Source: Qipengyuania profundimaris (GTDB lineage Bacteria; Pseudomonadota; Alphaproteobacteria; Sphingomonadales; Sphingomonadaceae). From it: a DNA stretch of 64,000 bases. Shown here piece by piece: positions 44,828 through 54,610 of the stretch. The DNA is taken from assembly GCF_030717945.1 (NCBI RefSeq), contig NZ_JAVAIM010000001.1, positions 1,425,131 to 1,489,130 on the forward strand. The letters are read 5' to 3'. The notes beneath the pieces were generated by a model. The model saw only the letters and a program-made list of their open reading frames with translations. It was not told where the DNA came from and did not search any database. The position numbers and the translations under genes were made by a program. Position 1 is the first letter of the stretch. Every line of letters starts with the position of its first letter.

Positions 44828-46309
44828 TCAGGTTGCCGACGCCGCCTTGCGCGAGCGCAGATGCGCGAGCGCATCCAAAAGGATTTTTACGGGCCCGTCG
44901 GGTCGGGCCATCGCTAGCCAGGTGCCACCGATGACAGCGGTATAGACGATCGCGCCAGTTCCAATCTCGACCCCCAGTTCAAGCAACAGGGGGGTATCGC
45001 CATGGGGCACGAACCGTCCGACAAAAGACACGGCTACGGCCATGGCGATGAGCGCGGCGATGGTCAGCGCATGATGCGCGATTTGGGTGGTGATCGCGAT
45101 CCCGAGCAATCGCTTCAGGAAGAAGAGTTCGATCAAGGCCGACGCGGCATCGGCGAGTAAGCGGCCGAGCGCTGCGCCGAGTAATCCGCCAGTAAGCAGC
45201 CCCGTCACGATCACCGGGACTTTCACAAGAAAGGCTATGGATTGCCGCCAGAAGAGTACTTTTGTCCGGTTGAGCGACATGGCCACTGGCTGGAGACCGA
45301 TGCTAAAGACACTAAGCATATAAACGATCGAGAAAATCTGGACATAGGGGACTGCATCCGTCCACTGACTGCCCAGCGTCAGGGCGACTACCGGTTCGGC
45401 GACCAACGCCAGTCCCACGCCGAGTGGTGCAATCAGCAAAGCTATGGTCGATTGCGAGCGCAGGTGCGAACGGCGCAGGCGCTCGTGGTCCCGCGAAATC
45501 GTGGCCAGCCCGGGGAAGAGCGCATACCTGATCGGATAGATCGTCTCGCGCGTCGGAATCACGGCAAGGTTATCGGCCATCGCATAAATGCCGAGCTGTC
45601 CCTTCGGGACCGCCAGGCCGATGATGAGCTGGTCGATGCGCCAGTTCAACGTCTCGAACATCTGGCTAAGGAACATCCAGCCGGAAAACGACCAGATCTC
45701 TCGCACATGTTCGAGTGACAGGCGGGGCCTGTACGGGACGAGAAGGTAGGAGATCGTCGAGGATGCAACTGCCCCGATAAAGGTGCCGAGGATGATCGCC
45801 CAGTAGGAATGGAGAAATACTGCGAGGACTACGGAGAGGATGATCCCCAATGCCCGGCGCAGGAATTGGACAACTACCAGCGGGCGGAACGCCATCTGCT
45901 TTGTTTCAAGCCAGACCTTCGGATTATGAAGGCCCAGCACCGCTCCACCGAGCCCGGAGACAAGGAAGACAAGTATGAGGTTGTCATTTCCGTATATGAT
46001 CGAAAGCGGCCAGGCGCTGATCGCGAAGATGCCGCAGATGACGCCGGACCGGATCAGCGCCATGGTCCATGCCGTGTCGATATGCGTGCGGTCGACCTCT
46101 TCCTTCTGGATCAGCGCGTTGTTGAGCGAGAGCTCCGTGCAGGCCTGAACAATCGAGAGGATAGCGGCCGCGATCGCGACAATACCGAAGTCCTCCGGTG
46201 TAAGCAGCCGCGCGAGCGCCAGCAGGGCAAGAGCGGCAAGAATATTGGCCGCCATATTGCCGCCGGCGAGTGTCAGTGCGCCGCGCATGACGCCCAGCCG
46301 GAGGGTCAT
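44828..46309 (-). CDS. Wzx-type polysaccharide flippase
   Basis: The 493-residue integral membrane protein of the MOP/PST family has about 14 hydrophobic helices. It starts MRGALTLAGGNMAANILAAL (9-28) and includes the family segment PEDFGIVAIAAAILSIVQA. It would flip undecaprenyl-linked repeat units to the periplasm. It overlaps the Wzy-like gene upstream by 4 bases, so flippase and polymerase are made together. Confidence 0.88.
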   Translation of the reverse strand: MTLRLGVMRGALTLAGGNMAANILAALALLALARLLTPEDFGIVAIAAAILSIVQACTELSLNNALIQKEEVDRTHIDTAWTMALIRSGVICGIFAISAWPLSIIYGNDNLILVFLVSGLGGAVLGLHNPKVWLETKQMAFRPLVVVQFLRRALGIILSVVLAVFLHSYWAIILGTFIGAVASSTISYLLVPYRPRLSLEHVREIWSFSGWMFLSQMFETLNWRIDQLIIGLAVPKGQLGIYAMADNLAVIPTRETIYPIRYALFPGLATISRDHERLRRSHLRSQSTIALLIAPLGVGLALVAEPVVALTLGSQWTDAVPYVQIFSIVYMLSVFSIGLQPVAMSLNRTKVLFWRQSIAFLVKVPVIVTGLLTGGLLGAALGRLLADAASALIELFFLKRLLGIAITTQIAHHALTIAALIAMAVAVSFVGRFVPHGDTPLLLELGVEIGTGAIVYTAVIGGTWLAMARPDGPVKILLDALAHLRSRKAASAT

Positions 46310-47805
46310 GTCCTGCGGGCTCTGGCGATTGGTTCACGACTGAAGCGGGGGGGCGGCTGTGTCGGGCGTTGGCCGGCGGTTCGCGAGGCGGCGCGGTGCG
46401 TGACCGCTTCCCGGGCGGCGGCACCATCCGATTGCAGTGCGAATGCGCGAAGAGCGATGGATGCACCGGCGATGATCGAGATCAGCTCCGACGGCGAAGC
46501 GTGCGGGGCGTTAACGATCGCCGGCGTCAGTCCAAGTATCGCAGCCGTACCGAAAGCCCCGCCCAGGGTCTCTTGCGGCGTGGGGCCAATGCCCCAGGTC
46601 GAGCGGCGCGCGGCCATGAAAACCCTTTTGAAGTGCAGTAGGAAGGCTATCGTTCCGAATACTCCTACCGAACCGAGGATGGCAGTAACGATGCTCGACG
46701 AACGGAAGCTGCCGGGTCCCACACCCAGGCCATAGGAGCCGAGAAACGCGTTCCAACCCTGCTGTGCCCAAAACAGGCGTTGCTGGCCCGAAAAGCTCTG
46801 CGGCTTGTCCAGCGTCATGTCGGCGACGAGGTTCCAGATGCCGAGAAGGACCTGGGGCACCACCGCGAATGTCGCGCTGAGAATGCAGAGTATGGCGAAG
46901 CCGAGGATCGCGGCTCGCATCATTTTGCCCTTCGGCGCAACGCTAGGGAACAGGGTCGCGCGAACGACGAAGAAGATTCCGTAAACTGCCAGCGATACAT
47001 AGGCAGTCGAGGCCGTGCTGATCACCAGGATCAGCGCGAGGGCGCCGGCCAGCGCGCCGGTCGCGCGGGGTCGGATGGAACGGTACCACATCTCGGCGCT
47101 GACCACGAAAAGGATGAAGCCTTGCGCCGCATATACCGATGCCTCCGCCAAAGTGCCCCTGATGCGGATGAAGCCATCGGTACTGTGATCAAGCAGGTTG
47201 TGATTGACGTTGCGGAAGGAATTTAAAATCTCTGCCATCGGCGTGCCGCGCGTCGCAATGTCGACAACACCGGTGATGGCATGAAGCCAGCCGGCGAACA
47301 GGATGGCTCCGATAAAGGCTTTCTGCGCTCCGGGCACGCGCGAAAAGATATATCCGATCAGGCCGAGCAGCAGCGCGCCGACCATGAAGAGTGCGCCGGT
47401 CACGTTTTGGGCGGAAGGCGCCAGCGGTACGGTCTCGAAATCTCCCAGCCCGGGCGTGGGCTGCATGGGGAAGAGCATGACATCGCCGGCCAGCAGGCGC
47501 GGCCCGAGATAGGCCATCGCCACACCGTAGAAGACGAACATGACCAACCACCGATGATCGCGGACGGCCGCGGGAAACAGGCCGTGATAGCCGCCTTTCG
47601 GGGTGAAAATCTTGAGCAGAGCGAAAACCATTGCGAAATGCCCGACCGGGATCGTTGCCCCGCCGAGCGATGGCAGTGATATCGCCGCGGAACCCTGCAT
47701 GATCGCGCTGATCACGATGAAATAGACCGCGCTGCGAACCGTGCCGAACATGACGACGTACAGGCCGATCAGGGCGGTGACGGCGCCGATCTGGGTGAGT
47801 TCCAT
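46306..47805 (-). CDS. Wzy/O-antigen ligase-like membrane protein
   Basis: The 499-residue protein has about 10-12 predicted membrane helices, a large periplasmic loop in the second half (ending with FWAQQGWNAFLGSYGLGVGP) and a basic cytoplasmic tail. The loop segment GLGVGPGSF resembles O-antigen polymerase and ligase proteins. It is the best candidate for the polymerase that joins repeat units. It overlaps the Wzx gene and lies 12 bases after the GT4 gene. Confidence 0.8.
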   Translation of the reverse strand: MELTQIGAVTALIGLYVVMFGTVRSAVYFIVISAIMQGSAAISLPSLGGATIPVGHFAMVFALLKIFTPKGGYHGLFPAAVRDHRWLVMFVFYGVAMAYLGPRLLAGDVMLFPMQPTPGLGDFETVPLAPSAQNVTGALFMVGALLLGLIGYIFSRVPGAQKAFIGAILFAGWLHAITGVVDIATRGTPMAEILNSFRNVNHNLLDHSTDGFIRIRGTLAEASVYAAQGFILFVVSAEMWYRSIRPRATGALAGALALILVISTASTAYVSLAVYGIFFVVRATLFPSVAPKGKMMRAAILGFAILCILSATFAVVPQVLLGIWNLVADMTLDKPQSFSGQQRLFWAQQGWNAFLGSYGLGVGPGSFRSSSIVTAILGSVGVFGTIAFLLHFKRVFMAARRSTWGIGPTPQETLGGAFGTAAILGLTPAIVNAPHASPSELISIIAGASIALRAFALQSDGAAAREAVTHRAASRTAGQRPTQPPPRFSREPIARARRT

Positions 47806-47817
47806 CGTGCCGCCCCG

Positions 47818-48963
47818 TCAGAGTGCGCTGACCACGCGCGAAAACCGCCGGTCGAAGCAATCGGAAGAGAAATGCGCGGCATGCGCGATGGCCTTGTCCG
47901 GGTCGAACTCGGTAAGGAAGCTCTCCATTTCCCCGACCGCGGCAGCGAGCGAACTGGCATCCTGCCGATCGAAGAACAGGCCGGTTACCCCGGGCACGAC
48001 GGTATCGAGAGCCCCGCCACCGCCGTACGCGACGACCGGACGTCCAGACGCCATGCATTCGACCGGGGTAATCCCGAAGTCTTCCTCGGCCGTCATGACG
48101 AAGGCCTTGCAGCGCGCATAGGCCCGCCGGAGCGACGCGAAATCCAGCCGGTCGATGAAGGTGATGTTCGGCCCGGCCATCGCTTTCAATCGATTGAGCA
48201 TGCTGCCGGTGCCGACCATGGTCAGCGGAAGGCCATTGGCCGTGAATGCCTCCACCGCGATTTCGGGGCGCTTGTAGGGCACCATCTGCCCGACCCATAG
48301 ATAGCTGTCGCCGACATCGTCGCTCTTGCCGAAAAGTTGCGTTTCGACCGGTGGATGCACGACTTCGGCTTCGCGCCGCCAGACCTTGCGGATGCGGCGC
48401 TGGATGAACGACGAGTTCGCGATGAACTTGTCGACCCGTGCGCTGGAGGCGACGTCCCATTGGCGCAGGCGATGATACAGGTATGGCATGGCCCCGCGCG
48501 CGAGCGGGGATGCGGCGGCGCGGTACTGGTGATAATGATCCCACAGGTACCGCATCGGTGAGTGACAATAGCAAAGATGCGTTGCATCCGGCCGCGTGAT
48601 GACCCCCTTGGCAGGACCGGACTCGCTACTGATCACCAAATCGTAGTCGCTCAGGTCCAGCCCCTCGAGTGCCATGGGCATCAAGGGCAAGTAGTATTGA
48701 TAGAGCCGTCGCGAAAACGGCAGGCGGTCAACGAATCCGGCCTTGATCGGGGCCGCGGCGAGCCGGTCGGACAGTTTGCCAGGATCGACGACATTGGTGA
48801 AGATGTCGGCATCGGGATAGAGGTGCAGCAATCGCTCGACCACGCGCTCCCCGCCGCGCATGGCGACGAACCAGTAATGCACGATGGCTACGCGAGGAGC
48901 CGAAAAAGCGGCCCGCTGCGCTGTTAAACCCCCATGGTCGGCGAGGGCGACCGGGCTATGCAT
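47818..48963 (-). CDS. Glycosyltransferase family 4
   Basis: The 381-residue GT-B glycosyltransferase starts near VAIVHYWFVAMRGGERVVER and has the donor-site E-x7-E motif in EEDFGITPVECMASGRPV, with YLWVGQMVPYKRPEIAVEAF before it. ATG 48963 overlaps the end of the Wzc-like gene by 8 bases; the frame is open to 49068 but that part lies inside the upstream gene. It likely adds a mannose- or glucose-type sugar, specificity unknown. Confidence 0.9.
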   Translation of the reverse strand: MHSPVALADHGGLTAQRAAFSAPRVAIVHYWFVAMRGGERVVERLLHLYPDADIFTNVVDPGKLSDRLAAAPIKAGFVDRLPFSRRLYQYYLPLMPMALEGLDLSDYDLVISSESGPAKGVITRPDATHLCYCHSPMRYLWDHYHQYRAAASPLARGAMPYLYHRLRQWDVASSARVDKFIANSSFIQRRIRKVWRREAEVVHPPVETQLFGKSDDVGDSYLWVGQMVPYKRPEIAVEAFTANGLPLTMVGTGSMLNRLKAMAGPNITFIDRLDFASLRRAYARCKAFVMTAEEDFGITPVECMASGRPVVAYGGGGALDTVVPGVTGLFFDRQDASSLAAAVGEMESFLTEFDPDKAIAHAAHFSSDCFDRRFSRVVSAL

Positions 48964-51088
48964 AATAGGATTCGTACTGGCTGTAGTAGAAGTTCGGATC
49001 GTTCGGATCGAGGAACGAGCGCTTGCGCATGTCGACGGCCGAGAGCGCCACGCCGACCACGTTGACATGCTCTGGTGGCAGGCGCCTCAGCGCTGCCTTC
49101 ACCGCCAGCTTCGAGGTCGAGCGCCAGCGTGTGCAGAACACGACCGCATCCGCACGGCTTGCGAGGATGCGGGTCGCTGCGATCGGGAGGACCGGCGGAA
49201 GGTCGAGGATGATGCGGTCGAAATGCTCGCTCAGCCTCTCGATGAGATCGGTGAACTCCTGGCCGCGAAGCAGGTGTTCCGGTTCCTCCTTGCTCGGTGA
49301 AAGCGGCAGGACGCAAAAGACATTGTCGTCGTCATAGTCCGCCAGGTCGAGAGGTGCGCTGCCGTTCAGCACGTCGATCAGGCCTTTCTGGCCTTCCTGC
49401 ATATTCAGCAGCCGGCTGATGCCTTGGCGGCGCAGGTCGCAATCAATGAGCATCGTGCGTTGTCCGCTCGCGGCGAGAACGCTGGCAAGGCAGCACGAAG
49501 TGACAGTCTTGGACTCGTTCGGCAGGGCAGAGGTGATTGCGATGACCTTTGCCTGGCCGTGGGTCGCGAGATCGATCGATGCGCCCAGCGAGCGGAAGCT
49601 TTCCGCGAAAGCCGATTTCGGCGCATCCTGCACTGCGGTCGCTGGATGGTCTATGGCGCCGTCGACGGACGAGAGAAGCGGGATAGAAGCGATGCAGGGC
49701 ACGCCGGTTTCGCTTTCCACTTCGTCGGGCGTCGACAGGCCCTCGAACAGGGATTCCCGGAAGTGCGCTGCGAGGAAGCCGAGGCCAAGGCCCAGAACGA
49801 GCGATAGTGCCACATTGAGCGGAATGTTGGGCGAGTTCGGGAAGATCGGCGTCTGCGCCAGGGTCAGGATGCGCGCGCGCGGTGTTTCGCTGCCTTCTGC
49901 CGCCAGCAGTTCCTTGTAGCGATTGAGATAGGTCTGGTAAATTTCCTGCGATGCCTCTGCAGAACGTTCCAGCTCGCTGAGGCCGACCATCGCATTGTTG
50001 TTCTGCGAGAGTTTCGCCCTCGCGTTCGAGAGGCTCGCATTGAGCGAAGCGAGGCGCTGGGCGGAAACCTCCTGCCGGGCCTGGAGGTTGGAAATGACGC
50101 GTCCGATCTCGGCATCGATGCGCTGGCGCACTTCGGCAAGCTGGCTTCTTGCGCGGATCAGTTGCGGATGGTTCGGACCATACTTGGACGACAGGTCGGC
50201 AACCTCTGCCGCGACGAGCGCTTCCTGCGAGCGCAGGGATCCGACGACCGGCGAGCCGAGCGCCTCGCCCACATCATCGCCCAGCGAACCGGAACGCAGC
50301 TGCGCCTGCGCCGTCCGCAAGCGCGCCTGATCCTCGGCTGCTTCGGCCCGGGCTGTCGTTACGGCCTGGTTGTAGGTGGAGATTTCCTGCTCCGTCAGCG
50401 ACGCACCCGAAGTGCTCAGCAAGTTGTTGTTGATGCGGTATTGTTGCAACGCTTGCGTATCTGCCTGGGCCTGGCTCCTGAGTTCGGCCAGCCTTTGCTG
50501 GACGATTTCCCGCGCTCCGGCATTGCGCTCCTGTTCGCTCGACAGCTCCCAGTTGACGAACTGGCGGGTATATTCGTTCGCAATCGCCGCAGCTTGGTTC
50601 GCATCTTCGGCTTCGTAGGCGATCGTCAGAGCAAAGCTCTCGCCCTTGCGCTCGATCGAGACATTTTCCTGCAGCCTGTCGAGAACTTCGCGCTGCCCGG
50701 CGACATCGAGCCCGTTTGCGAGCCCCAGCGAGTTCGAAACCAGTTGAGCCATTTCCCGCGACCCGATGATCTCGACCTGCGTCTCGAGCAATTCGCCGGT
50801 AAGCGCGGGTTGGGGGGCGTCGACGGCGTTGGACTGCGCGACGATTGCGGCCTCGTTCGTCAGCATAACTTCCGATTCAGCGCGATAGGTCGTGCCCATC
50901 AGGAAAGACGCAGCGAGACCGAGTGCGACAACGATTGCGGCTACCGCGAGGATCAGTTTGAGCTGGCGCCGGAAGAATCCTATGCTTTCCGACAGATCCA
51001 TGCGATCGGTCGATGGAGGGGGATAGCCCCCATATGGCGTAACAGCCGATGCCGCGGCATCGTACTTGATCAAGCTGTTCTCATTCAT
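48956..51088 (-). CDS. Wzc/GumC-like polysaccharide co-polymerase with BY-kinase domain
   Basis: The 710-residue protein combines a Wzz-like domain (membrane helices near residues 45-65 and 430-450, long periplasmic coiled coil between) with a C-terminal bacterial tyrosine kinase domain. In the kinase P-loop, SALPNESKT has Ser526 where Gly normally precedes Lys527. Walker A' (MLIDCDLRR) and Walker B (IILDLPP) are kept. The C-terminus ends in a tyrosine cluster (FYYSQYESYYA) for autophosphorylation. It controls chain length and export. ATG 51088 is used. Confidence 0.92.
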   Translation of the reverse strand: MNENSLIKYDAAASAVTPYGGYPPPSTDRMDLSESIGFFRRQLKLILAVAAIVVALGLAASFLMGTTYRAESEVMLTNEAAIVAQSNAVDAPQPALTGELLETQVEIIGSREMAQLVSNSLGLANGLDVAGQREVLDRLQENVSIERKGESFALTIAYEAEDANQAAAIANEYTRQFVNWELSSEQERNAGAREIVQQRLAELRSQAQADTQALQQYRINNNLLSTSGASLTEQEISTYNQAVTTARAEAAEDQARLRTAQAQLRSGSLGDDVGEALGSPVVGSLRSQEALVAAEVADLSSKYGPNHPQLIRARSQLAEVRQRIDAEIGRVISNLQARQEVSAQRLASLNASLSNARAKLSQNNNAMVGLSELERSAEASQEIYQTYLNRYKELLAAEGSETPRARILTLAQTPIFPNSPNIPLNVALSLVLGLGLGFLAAHFRESLFEGLSTPDEVESETGVPCIASIPLLSSVDGAIDHPATAVQDAPKSAFAESFRSLGASIDLATHGQAKVIAITSALPNESKTVTSCCLASVLAASGQRTMLIDCDLRRQGISRLLNMQEGQKGLIDVLNGSAPLDLADYDDDNVFCVLPLSPSKEEPEHLLRGQEFTDLIERLSEHFDRIILDLPPVLPIAATRILASRADAVVFCTRWRSTSKLAVKAALRRLPPEHVNVVGVALSAVDMRKRSFLDPNDPNFYYSQYESYYA

Positions 51089-51151
51089 CACGCATCTCCA
51101 GCCTATCGTCGCGAAGACGTGACCCCATTGTTTGCCCCCTTGCCGGTTCAA

Positions 51152-52615
51152 TCACCACGATGCCCTGACACCGATGGAAACGGCAAAACCGTCATAAGTC
51201 CGACCGAAGTCGCCCCCGTCCTGGTCGCGGTAACTGGCCGCCGCGATGACCCCGATCCTGTCCGCCAGCCGGTAGGTGGCTGACGCGGCGAGGGTAATGC
51301 GTTGGTCCTGTCGCAACTGGCCGCGGTAATCCTCTTCGAGATATTGCGCGTCGGCAGCCAGCAGCAGCTTGTCGCCCACAGCGTGCTCTGCCGTCAGCCG
51401 AAACGAGCTTGCTATAACTGCTGCGGAATCGCGCACGCGACTTGGATCGACATCGCGGGCGGCGCGCGCCGTGAAACGCCAGTCCGGCTTCGGCGTCCAG
51501 CGCGCCTCCAGCCGGTAGTTGATCTCCTTGGCGGTCTCGAAGGCCGGTTCGTCGAAATCCTGCTGGAGATAGCCGATGGCGGCTTCGACCTCGAGCAATT
51601 CGGACAGTTCATGGGATACCCCGATCAGGCCGAAGAAGCCGTCCGAGTCCCTATTCGGTGCGGACAGTACATCGTAATCGAGCGCCCGCAGGCCCACTTC
51701 GGAGAAGGCTTCCGTTTTCGCGCTGAATCGATAATCGACCCGTGCCTGAACCCTGCTTAGCAAAACATCGCGAAAATCCAGGTCGATTGGCAAGCCGTTC
51801 AGCGTCGCATCCTCGTAATCCCGCTTCAGGACGCTTCCCCCCACGCCGATTTCCAGCCGGTTGCCGGCACGGGAGATTTCAACCGAAGCTTCTTTCTCGT
51901 GGAATACCACCGGACGATCGGTGAAGAGGGCGTCGCCAGCAGTACCGCGCCGTTCCACCCCGCGAGAATAGCCGGCACTTCCCTCGACATCGATATTGCT
52001 GCCGAGCTCCAGAAGCGTGCCCGCATTGATACGGTATTGTTCGCTGTCCTCGCTGGATGTGTCGATGTACCGCCTGATGTCCGCCCCCGCTTCGAAACGC
52101 AGTTCATGTCGGGCGAAATCCGAACGAACGACAAGTCTCGGGCGGACTGAAACAACGGCGTCGTCGATCGCTGGCGCATCAAGGTTGTAGATGTTGGAAT
52201 CGTAGGCCAGTTCCGTCGTGACCTGCGGATAGAGCACGAAGGCGGGCGACAGGCGGACGCCGTCGCCAACATCGGGATCGAAGAGTTCGACAGGCGTGAC
52301 GACATCGTCCGATTGGGCCTGAGCGGGTGTTGATGCCAGCACGCCGAGACAGGCAAACACAACCGCTTTCAGGAGACTGGCTTCCGGCGATCGCGCTACC
52401 CGCTCGGGTGCCGACTGACGGAGCTCGGCCCCGTCCCACGCCTCAACCGATACGACGGAAGGCAATTGGGGGTGTTGCCTCCCATACCGATGAGGCATAT
52501 CACTACTCACCATGGATGAGGCAAGCGTTCCCAAAAAGGGTTCATCGCCCGTCCCCGTGGGACGGGGAACCGATCGGCGCGTGCGGTCCACCAGCGCCGC
52601 ACGAGGGTTCGTCAT
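51152..52615 (-). CDS. Outer-membrane beta-barrel protein of the EPS locus (DUF2320-like)
   Basis: From the start chosen the protein has 487 residues. An export-like hydrophobic segment LLKAVVFACLGVLASTPAQA is followed by a long beta-rich region with alternating aromatic residues, ending in a C-terminal Trp as in outer-membrane barrels. Such barrels accompany Wza/Wzc in sphingomonads and may form the export channel or a secretion partner. ATG 52615 has AGGGAA upstream, but it puts the signal about 80 residues in; ATG 52498 would bring it nearer the N-terminus. Confidence 0.8.
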   Translation of the reverse strand: MTNPRAALVDRTRRSVPRPTGTGDEPFLGTLASSMVSSDMPHRYGRQHPQLPSVVSVEAWDGAELRQSAPERVARSPEASLLKAVVFACLGVLASTPAQAQSDDVVTPVELFDPDVGDGVRLSPAFVLYPQVTTELAYDSNIYNLDAPAIDDAVVSVRPRLVVRSDFARHELRFEAGADIRRYIDTSSEDSEQYRINAGTLLELGSNIDVEGSAGYSRGVERRGTAGDALFTDRPVVFHEKEASVEISRAGNRLEIGVGGSVLKRDYEDATLNGLPIDLDFRDVLLSRVQARVDYRFSAKTEAFSEVGLRALDYDVLSAPNRDSDGFFGLIGVSHELSELLEVEAAIGYLQQDFDEPAFETAKEINYRLEARWTPKPDWRFTARAARDVDPSRVRDSAAVIASSFRLTAEHAVGDKLLLAADAQYLEEDYRGQLRQDQRITLAASATYRLADRIGVIAAASYRDQDGGDFGRTYDGFAVSIGVRASW

Positions 52616-52686
52616 AGCGTTCCCTTTCGCTCTTGCGATATGGGTGGCGCTTTTCCTGCTGCTGTCCTGAGAAGCGTCCTTTCGCA

Positions 52687-53433
52687 TCAGCATGACCCCC
52701 TGCCCGTGAGGACCGCAGGAACGGTCATGACGAGTATCCGGAGGTCCATGCGGAAGCTGCGCGATCGCGCATAAAGCACATCCGCAGCGATCCTGCGCCG
52801 GTAGGATATCGCGTTGCGCCCGCTGACCTGCCAGAGGCCGCTGATGCCCGGCTTCATCTTGAAATAGGACTGGCTGTACCGTCCGTAGCGTGCGATCTCC
52901 GCTTTGACGATCGGCCTTGGACCTACCAGGCTCATCTCTCCGCGCAGCACATTGAACAGCTGTGGCAGTTCATCGAGGCTCGAGTTCCGGAGGAAAGCGC
53001 CGATGCCCGTGACGCGGGGATCGACGCCCAGTTTCTGGTTCTCGTCCCACTCCCGTCGCAGCTCGGCTCGTGTCGCCATGATCTCGGCCAGCACCTTCTC
53101 GGCATCGACGCGCATGGTGCGGAACTTGAAGCACTCGAAAGTCTCCCCGCGGGCGCCGATGCGTACCTGGCGAAAAAGGATCGGTCCCGGGCTCGTGGCA
53201 CGCACTGCGAGCGCAACGAGAATCATCACGGGCGCAAAGAAGATGAGCATCGAAAAACCGACCACGAGGTCGAGCGCGCGCTTGGTCGGGTCGGGCGTCG
53301 CTTCCACATTGCCCGCGAGTTCGGTGCTGACGGAGATGAGATCGTGATCGGAAAGCGACGGCGCCATTGTGAACACCGTGCGGTGCGCGGAGTTCGGATC
53401 GCTCATAGCGCGGTCATGCTTCGTCGATTGCAT
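52687..53433 (-). CDS. Polyprenyl-phosphate sugar transferase (initiating enzyme)
   Basis: The 248-residue membrane protein carries the C-terminal catalytic core of UndPP-sugar-1-phosphate transferases: FKFRTMRVD, LDELPQLFNVLRGEMSLVG followed by PRP, PGISGLWQVSGRN and RMDLRILVMT. Only one N-terminal helix is present, the short ExoY/PssY-like form, so it probably starts the repeat unit by loading sugar 1-phosphate on undecaprenyl phosphate. The start is uncertain: 53433 or 53406, neither with a good ribosome binding site. The frame is open to 53871. Confidence 0.88.
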   Translation of the reverse strand: MQSTKHDRAMSDPNSAHRTVFTMAPSLSDHDLISVSTELAGNVEATPDPTKRALDLVVGFSMLIFFAPVMILVALAVRATSPGPILFRQVRIGARGETFECFKFRTMRVDAEKVLAEIMATRAELRREWDENQKLGVDPRVTGIGAFLRNSSLDELPQLFNVLRGEMSLVGPRPIVKAEIARYGRYSQSYFKMKPGISGLWQVSGRNAISYRRRIAADVLYARSRSFRMDLRILVMTVPAVLTGRGSC

Positions 53434-53716
53434 CTTGCTCGCTTGCTCGTTCTGGAGTCCAAGTGTCGGCGAATGCTCCGGATGTGCGCAAAAGCATGAG
53501 GAGCGGGCGTTGTTGGAAAATCGACCAGAAATGGCACTGCGACAACCGCGCATCGGGTGTAAGCCATGGCAGCAAAAGGGGGTATGCGAGGTATCCGCCA
53601 GGCACTGCCGACACCCCCAAATGGTAATGTGAGGTTTCCCTTGATTTGAATAAGATGTGGCCGATCGCGCAGGCTTCGCTGCCGCGCGCGAAAGTTCTGC
53701 GACAGGAGATAAGGCC

Positions 53717-54349
53717 ATGCAGATCGAAACGGTGCGTAACAAGCACAGCGGGACCGTGAACGGGCATAGCATTGTGAGGGGGGTTCGAGCAGCGTCGCTC
53801 GGCCTGCTCTGCGTGTTCGCCGCGTCCTGCGCGTCGACCGATTTTGCGGAAATCAGCGCAATCCAGGCCAATAGCGGTTTGTCCGAAGGCTACCTTATCG
53901 ATGCCGGCGACAGCCTCCGCGTGACCGTGTTCGATGAGGAAACGCTCACAGGTGAATTTGACGTCGGCACCGGCGGCATCCTCGCGCTGCCCTTGATCGA
54001 GCCGATTCTGGTCAAGGACAAGGGGCCGCAGCAGGTGGCGCAATTGATTCAGGCGAGCCTGGCTGACGGAGGTTATGTGCTCGATCCCAGAGTGTCGGTC
54101 GAGATACTCGAACACCGTTCGTTCTTCATTCTGGGGGAAGTCGAAACACCGGGCGAATATCCGCACAACGGGCAATTGACACTGGAGCAGGCCGTTGCGA
54201 AGGCGGGCGGTTACACGCCGAGGGCTGGGCGCTCCTCCGTCATACTCAAGCGCCAGGATTGGCCCGAAAGCCGTCTGGTAAGGCTCGGCCAAAGCTCGTT
54301 AATGATTGCACCAGGCGATACCATCACGATCCGCGAGTCGTTCTTTTAA
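53717..54349 (+). CDS. Wza-like polysaccharide export lipoprotein
   Basis: The 210-residue protein has an N-terminal signal ending in a lipobox-like FAASC (C38). Then come a Poly_export domain (about 60-130; YLIDAGDSLRVTVFDEETLTG) and an SLBB-like domain (about 140-205; FFILGEVETPGEYPHNG). It would form the outer-membrane channel component. ATG 53717 follows AGGAG. It is divergent from the sugar transferase gene, unlike the other export genes, and has its own upstream region. Confidence 0.9.
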   Translation: MQIETVRNKHSGTVNGHSIVRGVRAASLGLLCVFAASCASTDFAEISAIQANSGLSEGYLIDAGDSLRVTVFDEETLTGEFDVGTGGILALPLIEPILVKDKGPQQVAQLIQASLADGGYVLDPRVSVEILEHRSFFILGEVETPGEYPHNGQLTLEQAVAKAGGYTPRAGRSSVILKRQDWPESRLVRLGQSSLMIAPGDTITIRESFF

Positions 54350-54422
54350 GGGCACTGTCATCGCTGCGAATAGGCGTCTTGCGGAGGGTTTGCGCCTACG
54401 AAAGGTAACTGTACACCCTGTG

Positions 54423-54496
54423 ATGGTTAACGAAAAAGCAACTCGTGCAACTTAGGAGTTGCAATTCTGAGCGTTTATGAGAGGATTATGGTTAAC
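54423..54496 (+). promoter_or_regulatory. Repeats and palindrome before the LuxR-type regulator gene
   Basis: ATGGTTAAC occurs twice in direct orientation (54423-54431 and 54488-54496); the second sits within GGTTAACC. Between them is the 7-bp inverted repeat TGCAACT-TAGG-AGTTGCA (54446-54463), with a further GCAACT at 54438. This is the layout of an operator or a weak terminator. The regulator gene starts 115 bases downstream. Confidence 0.45.
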
Positions 54497-54610
54497 CGTT
54501 CGGAGTCGCTTCCACGGGACTTATAAAAATCAGACATAGAACTGAACGTGGGCACTAGGCGCTGAACGGCTGGGTCGGGATATTTACCTTGTATCGAGCG
54601 GGGGCCGACG

